A stretch of 64,000 bases of DNA from CAILZL01 sp050248275 (GTDB taxonomy: Bacteria; Pseudomonadota; Gammaproteobacteria; Steroidobacterales; Steroidobacteraceae). The notes beneath the pieces were generated by a model that saw only the letters and a program-made list of their open reading frames with translations, did not search any database and had not been told where the DNA came from. The first letter of the stretch is position 1; each line of letters opens with the position of its first letter. This document shows, in pieces, positions 53,669 to 61,125 of the stretch. Position numbers and translations under genes: made by a program. The stretch covers positions 1 through 64,000 of the forward strand of contig JBFWSR010000010.1 in assembly GCA_050248275.1 (NCBI GenBank), in the 5' to 3' direction.

Positions 53669-54154
53669 ATGATACAAAGCTATGGCCTACATTGGCGAGT
53701 TGATCGAGTTTTTTGGGGTAGACAGAAAGTTGCTGGAACTCTCATGGGGGCGGCAAGCCGCAGCCTAAAAGCACGCCCTGTCGATTTCAGACAGCAACGC
53801 GGCATCTATGCTCTTTATGCGGAATATGAGTTGGTTTACTTAGGTCAGACTGGTGCAGGTACAGATCGTCTTTTTAATAGGCTGAAAGCGCACAAGTCGG
53901 ATCACCTCTCAGAGAGATGGAATCGTTTCTCTTGGTTCGGTACTCAGTGGGTTACGAAGGCTAATCAACTCTCAACGGATACGGCGGCGGTGAGCCAAAC
54001 AGTGGAGGCAGCATTAAACATACTTGAAGCCGTGTCCGTGGCCATTGGTGAGCCTCGCCTCAACTTGCAACGTGGTAAATGGGGTGAGGCTACGCAGTAC
54101 TATCAATACTGGGAGCGTTCAGACGATGAGGACGAGGAAGATAATGATGCCTAA
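53669..54154 (+). CDS. GIY-YIG-like nuclease-domain protein
   Basis: A 161-residue protein with GIYALYAEYELVYLGQTG followed by RLFNRLKAHKSDHL and, later, Glu in VEAALNILEAV: the order GIY...YLG, Arg, His, Glu is the GIY-YIG nuclease pattern. A very acidic tail (DDEDEEDNDA) closes it. It is AT-richer than its neighbours, lacks a partner gene and is preceded by AAGGAG at the expected distance. A repair or mobile-element function is possible; no named family fits. Confidence 0.72.
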   Translation: MIQSYGLHWRVDRVFWGRQKVAGTLMGAASRSLKARPVDFRQQRGIYALYAEYELVYLGQTGAGTDRLFNRLKAHKSDHLSERWNRFSWFGTQWVTKANQLSTDTAAVSQTVEAALNILEAVSVAIGEPRLNLQRGKWGEATQYYQYWERSDDEDEEDNDA

Positions 54155-54315
54155 AGCACATTGTTTGTGAGCACTCTTAAGATGTGCTGCTATGAGGTCT
54201 CTCGACACACAGCAGTGAGTTGGTTGTGGGGTGTCCGCTTTTGTGTTTCGGCAGTGGCATTGTGGAATGGTGGCTGATCATTGCGGATCGAATTGATGTC
54301 ATCTAAATCCAATCC

Positions 54316-54723
54316 ATGTTGAACTATCTCCGTCATCTCCCCGCCGCCAAACAAGTCCTTTGGTGCTATCTCATCTGGTATCTGACGATGACGGTTTGTC
54401 ATTTCGATCCGGCGCCACGCCTCTGGCTCACTTCACTGGGCATCAGTGGGGTGATCGGGTTTGGCCTGATTCTCAGTGTGTCGGGTGGAGGTCAGTTGCG
54501 GCGCGATTTCTGGGTCATTGCGCGTCTGTTCCTGATGCCGTTCTGCGTGTCGAGTTTTTCGGCATTGGTGAAGGATCGCGGCTTCATGCTGATCCTGTCG
54601 CCGCAGTGGCATGAGAATGTCATCGCGCTGGCTGGCTGTGCGGGGTTCGTGTTGCTGTGTTTTATGGTGCGGCGTTTTGGCGTGCCGCTATCAGCGCCAG
54701 CGCAAAAGCGTATTGCCGAATAA
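54316..54723 (+). CDS. Hypothetical membrane protein
   Basis: A 135-residue protein with about four predicted membrane helices (14-30, 38-58, 70-90, 105-125). No family recognised. It starts ATG 54316 and overlaps the convergent DUF1109 gene by 33 bp. The gap 54155-54315 contains a 7-bp inverted repeat (AGCACAT/ATGTGCT, 54155-54188) right after the GIY-YIG gene, and nothing else I can support. Confidence 0.5.
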   Translation: MLNYLRHLPAAKQVLWCYLIWYLTMTVCHFDPAPRLWLTSLGISGVIGFGLILSVSGGGQLRRDFWVIARLFLMPFCVSSFSALVKDRGFMLILSPQWHENVIALAGCAGFVLLCFMVRRFGVPLSAPAQKRIAE

Positions 54724-55335
54724 CGCGCCAATTGCTGCGGGCAACAACATGCCCAGCGTGTACCAGGTGGTGACGAATGACACGCTGCTTTCGGTGCAGA
54801 TCAGGCCATACACAAATGCAGCAATCGCGCCGGACAGCAGGCCGGCAACGCAGGCGGCAGTACGCAGTTGCGTCGGCGCGGCGCGGCGCAGGGTGCGGCA
54901 TAGCACGGCAAACACGGGGATGGACAACGCGCCAATGTTGAATGGACAGAGGGCGGCCGAGTGTCCCAGCCAGGTGGCCATGCGTGCGGCTTCCGGCAGA
55001 TGTAACTGCGTGCGGATGGACAATACGCCAAGCATCAGCAGCGGCAGCAGAGGCAACAGGATGAGCCAACTGAGACGACCGCCTGGCCGCGCCATGCGGT
55101 CACACAATATGTAAGCGGTCAGGGCCATGCTGATGGCGTAGGTCCACTTCATCCAGAACGGCCAGCTGAATAGCGCCGTGGCCAGATCCGCGCGCACGCC
55201 CACGGTAACCAGTAAGGCAAGCAACGCAATGCCCAGACCTACCAGCGTACCCCAGCCCAGCAGCTGCGCAATCAGATTGCGTGGCGCGGGTTTCAGGTCG
55301 CTGGTTAACGAGGCAATGAGTTCGTCTGTCTGCAT
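54691..55335 (-). CDS. nrsF: DUF1109 anti-sigma factor (NrsF-like)
   Basis: A 214-residue protein of six predicted membrane helices in the DUF1109 family, with the conserved Cys in YILCDRMARPGG, CPFNIGALSIPV and YGLICTESSVSFV. In Caulobacter the homologue NrsF holds the ECF sigma factor SigF at the membrane and releases it under heavy-metal stress, the Cys being important. Here it follows the sigma gene by 1 bp on the same strand, in the same arrangement. Confidence 0.85.
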   Translation of the reverse strand: MQTDELIASLTSDLKPAPRNLIAQLLGWGTLVGLGIALLALLVTVGVRADLATALFSWPFWMKWTYAISMALTAYILCDRMARPGGRLSWLILLPLLPLLMLGVLSIRTQLHLPEAARMATWLGHSAALCPFNIGALSIPVFAVLCRTLRRAAPTQLRTAACVAGLLSGAIAAFVYGLICTESSVSFVTTWYTLGMLLPAAIGALFGNTLLRWR

Positions 55336-55336
55336 A

Positions 55337-55912
55337 TCAATTTCTGTGCTCGCTGTTGAGCAAGGCGCTCAGTTTTTTCAGGCCGCGATGCACGCCGACC
55401 TTGATGCCGGAAATCGATTGACCGCTGCGTGCCGCCGCTTCTTCGACGGACAAGCCTTCGATGCGTGTCAGCTCAATGGCGGTGCGCTGTGCGCTCGGTA
55501 ATTCAGCGAGCAAGTCGTTGACATCGCGTTCGGCATCTTCGGCATCGGTTGCCTCGACGCCAAACAGATCGGCACAGTCATCAATGTTGACGGTGACGCG
55601 TAGCCGCTGCCGACGCAGGTAATCGATCAGCTTGTAACGCGCCACGGCATACACCCACGAGGTGAATGCCTGCGCCGGATCGTAGGTCGCGCGGCGCGTA
55701 TGAACTGCCAGCAATGTCTCCTGCACCAGATCCTCCACTTCGGCGTGATGGTAGGTCAGCCGCCGTTGATAGAATTTGCGCAACAATTGCGCCAGTTGCG
55801 TCAATAATTGCCCATGCGCCGCCGCATCACCTTGCAGACCGCGCAGCATCAGCTCACGCAGGTGTGACTCTGCATCCTGCAGGAAGCTGGATGAGGGGGT
55901 GGGACTATTCAT
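55337..55912 (-). CDS. sigF: ECF sigma factor (SigF-like)
   Basis: A 191-residue ECF sigma factor: region 2 EVEDLVQETLLAVHTRRATYDPAQAFTSWVYAVARYKLIDYLRR and region 4 PSAQRTAIELTRIEGLSVEEAAARSGQSISGIKVGVHRGLKKL. ATG 55912 is preferred over 55993, which would run through the promoter. The sequence GTAACC-N16-CGTA lies immediately upstream on the same strand, suggesting autoregulation. Its likely regulon is the divergent bufferin operon. Confidence 0.88.
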   Translation of the reverse strand: MNSPTPSSSFLQDAESHLRELMLRGLQGDAAAHGQLLTQLAQLLRKFYQRRLTYHHAEVEDLVQETLLAVHTRRATYDPAQAFTSWVYAVARYKLIDYLRRQRLRVTVNIDDCADLFGVEATDAEDAERDVNDLLAELPSAQRTAIELTRIEGLSVEEAAARSGQSISGIKVGVHRGLKKLSALLNSEHRN

Positions 55913-55919
55913 AGTCGTA

Positions 55920-55945
55920 TACGGGCGACTGGTGGTTTTGGTTAC
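55920..55945 (-). promoter_or_regulatory. SigF-type promoter of sigF
   Basis: On the minus strand: GTAACC (55940-55945 complement), 16 bases, CGTA (55920-55923 complement). It matches the GTAACC-N16-CGAA consensus I know for Caulobacter SigF except for one base in the -10, and lies just upstream of the sigF ATG. Confidence 0.75.
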
Positions 55946-55994
55946 AGCTGTGACTACAGTGAGGCGGGGCGTGGAGAAAAATCTGTTGCGCACT

Positions 55995-56020
55995 GTAACC
56001 GAATGGCCGCACTTTGCGAA
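55995..56020 (+). promoter_or_regulatory. SigF-type promoter of the bufferin operon
   Basis: GTAACC at 55995-56000, exactly 16 bases, then CGAA at 56017-56020: a perfect match to the SigF consensus, about 90 bp before the precursor-peptide ATG. It points toward the RiPP genes. Other GTAACC occurrences I noticed in the window lack CGAA at this distance. Confidence 0.82.
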
Positions 56021-56110
56021 CTTGCTGTGTGCAAGCGGGCTGTGACGCTGGCAGAAAGTTTAAGAACTACCTGGCCTGATACCCATTTAATTAATTAACG
56101 GAGATCGCAT

Positions 56111-56395
56111 ATGAAGACCTCAAATCTGATGCTTGCCACCCTGGCGCTGTCTGCCTTGAGCGCCGGCGTGGCTCTGGCTGCCGACAAGGATATGGGCAAG
56201 CCTGAAATGGAAAAATGTTATGGCGTGGCCATGGCTGGCAAGAATGATTGCAAGGCCGGTCCTGGCACTACCTGCGCCGGTACCGCCAAGGCGGATTATC
56301 AAACCAATGCCTGGAAGAACGTACCCAAGGGCACCTGCGTCAGCATCAAGACCCCGAATGGCATGGGTTCGCTGACTCCGCCGAAGGCCATGTAA
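56111..56395 (+). CDS. bufA1: Bufferin precursor peptide (DUF2282, BufA1-like)
   Basis: A 94-residue peptide with an N-terminal signal sequence (cleavage likely after Ala23/24) and four Cys at 36, 47, 55 and 76 in EKCYGVAMAGKNDC, GTTC and KGTC, the DUF2282 arrangement. DUF2282 proteins are the precursors of bufferins: exported ribosomal peptides whose Cys are modified by a DUF692 MNIO enzyme and which bind copper to buffer it. GGAG eight bases before ATG 56111. It is the first gene of its operon, read from a SigF-type promoter. The modification state is inferred from the neighbouring enzyme. Confidence 0.88.
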   Translation: MKTSNLMLATLALSALSAGVALAADKDMGKPEMEKCYGVAMAGKNDCKAGPGTTCAGTAKADYQTNAWKNVPKGTCVSIKTPNGMGSLTPPKAM

Positions 56396-56417
56396 GCCTG
56401 ATTGACGGGAAACCATC

Positions 56418-57278
56418 ATGAACCCGGCCGCTACCAATACCGCAGGCGTCAGCTTCAAACCCGAATATTTCGATGAAGCACTGTCCTGTGCAGCGGCCGG
56501 GTTGTGGTACGAGATTCATCCCGAGAATTACATGATTGCCGGCGGCCCGCGTCTGGCCATGCTGGATGCCATCTGTCTGCAGCATCCGGTCTCCGTGCAT
56601 GGCGTCGGACTATCGCTGGCATCAGATGCCATGCCTGATGCGGCGCATTTAAAAAGACTGGCCGAAGTCGTGCGGCGTACCCAGACCTTTGTGGTGTCGG
56701 AACATCTGGCCTGGTCGGTGGCGCAAGGCAGTTACTTTCCGGATCTGTTTCCCTTCCCTCGTACCCGGCAGGCGCTGGATCGTATTGCGCGCAATATCGA
56801 CATCACCCAGAACGCCTTGCAGCGGCAGATACTGATCGAAAATCCTTCGCTATATGTGCCTCTGAATCACGAATATTCAGAAGCGGAATTCCTGGGCGAA
56901 CTGGTACGTCGCACCGGTTGCGGCCTGCTGGTGGATGTCAACAACGCTTATATCTGCGCGCACAATCTGGGCGGTAACGCAGAAGCCTATCTGCGCAGCT
57001 TGCCCGCCCATGCCATCGGCGAGATTCATCTGGCAGGTCATGCGCGCGATGCAAATGCCGCAAGCAATCTGCTGATCGACACGCATGATTCGCCGGTTGC
57101 GGCAGCGGTATGGACCTTATACGAAAGCCTGATTACCCGTATCGGTCCGCGGCCGACCCTGATCGAACGCGACGACAATTTGCCTGCTTTCAACGAGCTG
57201 CTCGACGAGCGGCAACGTGCGGCAGAGGTATTGGCACAGTTTCAATATCAGGAGCAGCGCCGTGTCGGCATTGGCTGA
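56418..57278 (+). CDS. bufB: MNIO-family iron oxidase (DUF692, BufB-like)
   Basis: A 286-residue TIM-barrel enzyme of the DUF692 (multinuclear nonheme iron-dependent oxidative) family. Metal ligands are visible along the barrel: HPENYM, VHGVGLSL, SEHLAWS, ENPSLY, VDVNNAYICAHN, EIHLAGHA, DTHDSPV and ERDDNLP. Members use two or three iron ions to oxidise Cys in precursor peptides to thiooxazole or oxazolone-type products. It follows the precursor gene by 22 bp and overlaps the DUF2063 gene. Confidence 0.9.
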   Translation: MNPAATNTAGVSFKPEYFDEALSCAAAGLWYEIHPENYMIAGGPRLAMLDAICLQHPVSVHGVGLSLASDAMPDAAHLKRLAEVVRRTQTFVVSEHLAWSVAQGSYFPDLFPFPRTRQALDRIARNIDITQNALQRQILIENPSLYVPLNHEYSEAEFLGELVRRTGCGLLVDVNNAYICAHNLGGNAEAYLRSLPAHAIGEIHLAGHARDANAASNLLIDTHDSPVAAAVWTLYESLITRIGPRPTLIERDDNLPAFNELLDERQRAAEVLAQFQYQEQRRVGIG

Positions 57279-58032
57279 ATTCCAGAGCAATTTTTCTGCG
57301 GCATTGCTGAATCCCCAGGCCGGGTTGCGTGCGCAACTGGGAGTGGGCTTCGCCGTGTATCAGAACACGGTGAGCAAAGGCCTGATGGATGTGCTGCGCG
57401 CCAATTACCCCACGGTGGAACGTCTGGTCGGTTCCGAATGGTTTGATGCGGCCGCATTGCTCTATGCCCGCGAACATTTGCCGGAACAACCGGCGCTGGC
57501 TTTATATGGCGCTTCTTTTCCGGCGTTCCTTGATAATTTTTCGGCTATCCATGAATTGCCTTATTTGCCGTTTGTTGCGCGGCTGGATCGGTTATGGACG
57601 GAGGCGCATTTTGCAGGGGATTCCGGGGTATTGTGCGCGGCTGATCTGCACGGCTTGTCCATGACGCAATTGCATGACGTGCATCTGCGGCTGCACCCTG
57701 CGGTCCGTATGGCGTGGGTGCCGCATTCGGCTGTGCACATCTGGCAGGCCAATCGGCCGCCGGCAGTTGCGCCCGATGAACTGCAGGTGGATGACAGCGA
57801 ACAGGGTGTGTTGCTTGTACGTCCTGCGGGACAAATCAACTCAATACTGCTGAATCGCGCCGGGTATGACTTCCTGCAACATCTTGCCAATAAAATGACA
57901 TTGGGTGAGGCGGCGATTGCCGTACTGGAGCGGCATGCTGATAGCGACATTGCTGCGTTGCTGGCAAGTTTTATTGCTGCCGGCGCCTTTGCCGATGATT
58001 TCACTGAGTCTGCGACCGGAGCATCCACATGA
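57262..58032 (+). CDS. bufC: DUF2063 partner protein (BufC-like)
   Basis: A 256-residue protein whose N-terminal half is DUF2063 (LAEFQSNFSAALL; GFAVYQNTVSKGLMDVLRANYPTVERLVG), which binds the precursor peptide and presents it to the MNIO enzyme. The C-terminal half resembles a RRE-like/PqqD-ish fold (GQINSILLNRAGYDFLQHL). The GTG at 57262 with GGAG upstream is chosen because it starts at the family N-terminus; the ORF is open to 57217. It overlaps bufB by 17 bp and doxX by 4 bp. Confidence 0.85.
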   Translation: MSALAEFQSNFSAALLNPQAGLRAQLGVGFAVYQNTVSKGLMDVLRANYPTVERLVGSEWFDAAALLYAREHLPEQPALALYGASFPAFLDNFSAIHELPYLPFVARLDRLWTEAHFAGDSGVLCAADLHGLSMTQLHDVHLRLHPAVRMAWVPHSAVHIWQANRPPAVAPDELQVDDSEQGVLLVRPAGQINSILLNRAGYDFLQHLANKMTLGEAAIAVLERHADSDIAALLASFIAAGAFADDFTESATGAST

Positions 58033-58481
58033 CCGTCAACCAGGTTACATGGCGGACACCATTCGATTTTCTGGCCGACCTCGCCAGCAAATTATTGCCG
58101 GAGTCGTTATTGTTGCTGGTGGCGCGTTGCGGCATCGCCAGTGTGTTCTTTCTTTCCGGTCGTACCAAGGTGGAGGGCTTGCTGAATATCACCGATTCGG
58201 CCTATTCCCTGTTTGAAACCGAATACAAGTTGCCCTTGCTGTCGCCCTATGTGGCCGCGCATGCCGCGACCTACGCCGAACACTTCTTCCCCATCCTGCT
58301 GGTGCTGGGTTTGTGCACTCGACTGGCTGCGCTTGGTCTGTTCGGCATGACGCTGGTCATTGAAATATTTGTGTATCCCGATGCCTGGCCTACGCATCTG
58401 AGCTGGGCAGCCATTTTGTTACCGCTCATTGCAAAAGGCGGCGGCTCGATTTCACTGGATCGCAGCCTGGGCATTCGTTAG
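58029..58481 (+). CDS. DoxX-family membrane protein
   Basis: A 150-residue protein with four hydrophobic segments in the DoxX arrangement: LLVARCGIASVFFLSGRTKVEGLL, then HFFPILLVLGLCTRLAALGLFGMTLVIEIFVYPDAWPTHLSWAAILLPL. DoxX proteins end most bufferin operons and probably take part in redox or metal handling at the membrane, though their function there is unknown. It overlaps bufC by 4 bp. Confidence 0.85.
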   Translation: MTVNQVTWRTPFDFLADLASKLLPESLLLLVARCGIASVFFLSGRTKVEGLLNITDSAYSLFETEYKLPLLSPYVAAHAATYAEHFFPILLVLGLCTRLAALGLFGMTLVIEIFVYPDAWPTHLSWAAILLPLIAKGGGSISLDRSLGIR

Positions 58482-58484
58482 TCA

Positions 58485-58760
58485 ATGACAGCCTCACTGT
58501 TATCGCGATGGATGGTCGCTCTGCTTGCGGTGGTGGCGGTGCCGGGCATCGCCTGTTTTGGCTATTACAGGTTGGAGGATCATGGCGCGGCCAGCGGCGT
58601 CATGAGTGTATTGATCGTGCTTGCCTATCCGCTGGCGCTGATTGGCATGGGCTGTCTGGCGGTGACTGGCTTTGCTGCACAGCGCAATCGCACAAAGATT
58701 TGGGTTTCGGCAGCGTGTGCGACAGCGCCCATCGTTTTCCTGCTGTTGGCGAAAGATTGA
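58485..58760 (+). CDS. Small hypothetical membrane protein
   Basis: A 91-residue protein with three predicted helices (about 10-28, 36-58, 68-86), 3 bp after doxX and therefore likely cotranscribed. No family recognised; it may be an accessory of the bufferin operon. A 7-bp inverted repeat (ATACTTC/GAAGTAT, 58767-58796) follows, before the next gene. Confidence 0.55.
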   Translation: MTASLLSRWMVALLAVVAVPGIACFGYYRLEDHGAASGVMSVLIVLAYPLALIGMGCLAVTGFAAQRNRTKIWVSAACATAPIVFLLLAKD

Positions 58761-58801
58761 ATGGCTATACTTCTGCTGGATCAGTAGCGGAAGTATCAAT
58801 C

Positions 58802-59215
58802 ATGAGAGTAATACAATCTACAATATGGATTGGCTTGGTTGCCATCGGTATGGTGCTGACCGTCAATGCGGCGACAGGGTTGAGTTTCGGCGCCGTGATC
58901 GACAATCTCGATTTGCGCAAGAACACCAAGCTGCATGTGCGCGAATACTGGAAGTCGATCCAGGATCAGCAAGTCAGTTGGTCGGGCGAGGCCTACGAGG
59001 TGCAGGGCGGCGCGAAGTCGCGGGTCAAGCTTTACCTGGCCGACAAGTCGCGTCCTTTGTACAAGGGCTACAACATCGTGGTGACCAGCAACGATGTGGA
59101 AAGAGCCGCTACTGTCAGGAAGGGCCAGCGGGTTCGTTTTACCGGCACCCTGCATGGTTACAACGCCAAGCGGGCTGGCGCAGTGATTGAAATTGCCGAT
59201 GCGCAGTTGCAGTAG
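58802..59215 (+). CDS. Exported OB-fold-like protein
   Basis: A 137-residue protein with one N-terminal hydrophobic segment (IWIGLVAIGMVLTVNAATG), possibly an uncleaved anchor or signal peptide. The rest resembles the tRNA_anti-like/OB fold: VSWSGEAYEVQGGAKSRVKLYLADK..., ending ATVRKGQRVRFTGTLHGYNAKRAGAVIEIADAQL, where the KGQ-x-V-x-F-x-G turn and terminal strand are typical. Function unknown. The ATG at 58802 is chosen; upstream sequence in this frame overlaps the previous gene. Confidence 0.55.
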   Translation: MRVIQSTIWIGLVAIGMVLTVNAATGLSFGAVIDNLDLRKNTKLHVREYWKSIQDQQVSWSGEAYEVQGGAKSRVKLYLADKSRPLYKGYNIVVTSNDVERAATVRKGQRVRFTGTLHGYNAKRAGAVIEIADAQLQ

Positions 59216-59246
59216 GGGTACTGTTTCCTGAGACTGCCAGCAACCC

Positions 59247-60467
59247 CTAATCGAATGACTTGATGTATTCCTCAACCGCTGTTGGCTCGAATACCCGGCC
59301 ATCGAAGAAACCTTCGGCGGTAAAACTCAGCGCCTCGTGGCTGGCGGTCAGTGCGTAGCTTTTTTCCGTAGTGAGTTCGGTTTTGAAGTCGGTCATCGGC
59401 GCCTGCACGCCCATGCTGCTCAGTGCGTTGCGGTACAGATCGGGACGATAGGTGGCGCGCGCGATATGCATGGCCGAGTTGGAGAATGGCGTCTGTCGCC
59501 AGCGCACCATCTGGCTGTAAAACCACAACGCATGGCTGGCCCAGGGGAAGGTGGCGGTGTGGCGGCCGGTCACGAAAAATTCGGGAACAGGTACCGGCTC
59601 GGCGCCGCTGGCCAGACGCAGTTTGCAGCCCAGCGTGCGACGCAGTGCTTCGACTGGCGCGCCGACATGGCGCGGTTGCGCCAGCAGCATGGCCAGCTCG
59701 GCATGATGTTCGGACTGTTCGCACCATAGCGCAGCCTTGTAAAGAGCGCGGATCAGTCTGGCCAACTGTTGTGGATTGCGTTCTGCCCAGTCGGTTCGAC
59801 AACCCAGCACTTTTTCCGGGCTCAAACGCCAGATGGCATGCGTTGACGTAACGATGGTGCCGACACCGGCTTCGACGGCGAGACTGTTCCAGGGCTCGCC
59901 CACGCAGAAGCCGTCTACCTGACCTTGCCGCAAGGCATCGACCAGCAGCGGTGGTGGAATGACCACCAGTTGCACATCGCGATCGGGATCAATGCCGCAG
60001 GCGGCCAGCCAGTAGCGCAGTTCATAGTTGTGACACGAGAACGGATACACCATGCCGAAGGTCAGTGGCGGTTGCTGATCACGCGTTCGTTGCGCCACCA
60101 CCCGCTGCAGCGCCCCGCCTTGTGTGGCGGGATCGGCGCCAAGCTGTGCGCCCTGGGCTTGCATGCTCTGCCACAGCGGGTTGCTGACCGTGATGGCATT
60201 GCCGCCCAGGCCAAGGGAAAACGGCGCAATCATGGAGCAGGTGAGATGGCCGATCCCCAGCGATGAAGCAACTGTCATGGGCCCCAGCATCTGTGCGGCA
60301 TCGAAATGGCCCACCACAATACGGTCGCGGATATTGGCCCATGAGGTTTCACGCACCAGGGTGACTTCGAGACCTTCGGCTGCAGTAAAGCCTTTTTCCA
60401 CCGCTGCCACCAGCGTGGCGCAATCGAGCAGGGGCACGAAGCCGATGATGAGATTGTTGGGCGTCAT
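59247..60467 (-). CDS. nasS: Nitrate sensor NasS
   Basis: A 406-residue NrtA/CmpA-type periplasmic-binding-protein fold without a signal peptide or lipobox (it begins MTPNNLIIGFVPLLDCATLV), so it is cytoplasmic: the feature separating the sensor NasS from the transport protein NrtA. It holds NasT inactive until nitrate or nitrite binds. Nitrate-site residues are not assigned. It overlaps nasT by 4 bp and converges with the OB-fold gene, their stops being close to a 7-bp inverted repeat (59213-59249). Confidence 0.85.
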   Translation of the reverse strand: MTPNNLIIGFVPLLDCATLVAAVEKGFTAAEGLEVTLVRETSWANIRDRIVVGHFDAAQMLGPMTVASSLGIGHLTCSMIAPFSLGLGGNAITVSNPLWQSMQAQGAQLGADPATQGGALQRVVAQRTRDQQPPLTFGMVYPFSCHNYELRYWLAACGIDPDRDVQLVVIPPPLLVDALRQGQVDGFCVGEPWNSLAVEAGVGTIVTSTHAIWRLSPEKVLGCRTDWAERNPQQLARLIRALYKAALWCEQSEHHAELAMLLAQPRHVGAPVEALRRTLGCKLRLASGAEPVPVPEFFVTGRHTATFPWASHALWFYSQMVRWRQTPFSNSAMHIARATYRPDLYRNALSSMGVQAPMTDFKTELTTEKSYALTASHEALSFTAEGFFDGRVFEPTAVEEYIKSFD

Positions 60468-61051
60468 TTGAACAGCTTCGCGGCAGTGATGATGCTCTGC
60501 GCCACATCCGACAGTTTGAGATTTTCGTTCATGGCCGCCTTGCGCATCAGGACATAGGCATCCTGTTCATTGATGTTGCGCTGCTTCATCAGAATGCCTT
60601 TGGCGCGATCCACCAGCTTGCGTTCTTCCAGCGCCTGTTTGGTGCGGTCCAGCTCATTCCTGAGTTGATTGAACGCCTTGAAACGGCTGATGGTCAACTC
60701 AAGAATGGATTTGATGCGTTCCTTCTTCAGGCCATCGACGACATACGCGCTGACGCCTGCGACCACCGCTGCTTCGGTCATGCCGGCATCGGACTTGTCA
60801 ACGAACATGGCGATCGGCCGCTGCACCACGCGCGACACCTGGAACATCTGCTCCAGCACGTCGCGGTTGGGATTTTCAAGGTCGATGAAGATGACATCCG
60901 GCGCGGCATCGACGATGCGTTTGAGCAGGTTCTGCATGTCGCGCACCACCACCACATCAGCATACCCTGCTTCGCGCAGACCATCCTCCAGAATGGAGGC
61001 GCGTGTGACGTTCTGGTCGATAATCAGAATACGAAAAGAAGAGTCGGGCAT
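60464..61051 (-). CDS. nasT: ANTAR antiterminator NasT
   Basis: A 195-residue protein: pseudo-receiver domain (ILIIDQNVTRASILEDGL; VIFIDLENPNRD) followed by a C-terminal ANTAR domain (ERKLVDRAKGILMKQRNINEQDAYVLMRKAAM). ANTAR proteins bind tandem hairpins in leader RNA and stop a downstream terminator from forming. NasS sequesters NasT; nitrate frees it to switch on nitrate and nitrite reductase genes. The likely target is the nirB leader at 52.4-52.6 kb. Confidence 0.92.
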   Translation of the reverse strand: MPDSSFRILIIDQNVTRASILEDGLREAGYADVVVVRDMQNLLKRIVDAAPDVIFIDLENPNRDVLEQMFQVSRVVQRPIAMFVDKSDAGMTEAAVVAGVSAYVVDGLKKERIKSILELTISRFKAFNQLRNELDRTKQALEERKLVDRAKGILMKQRNINEQDAYVLMRKAAMNENLKLSDVAQSIITAAKLFK

Positions 61052-61125
61052 GCATCACGATAAGGTTGTCATCATTGCGCAGCATACCCGACTCAATCAC
61101 CACATCAAGTCAATGGCACGAATGA

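Noticed and set aside
59213..59249. TAGGGGT/ACCCCTA inverted repeat as a bidirectional terminator
   Set aside because: Only 7 bp arms with a 23-base loop and no T-run; it also includes both stop codons, so it is noted only in passing.
59247..60467. NrtA-type periplasmic nitrate-binding transport protein
   Set aside because: No signal peptide or lipobox, and overlap with an ANTAR gene; NasS is the better call.
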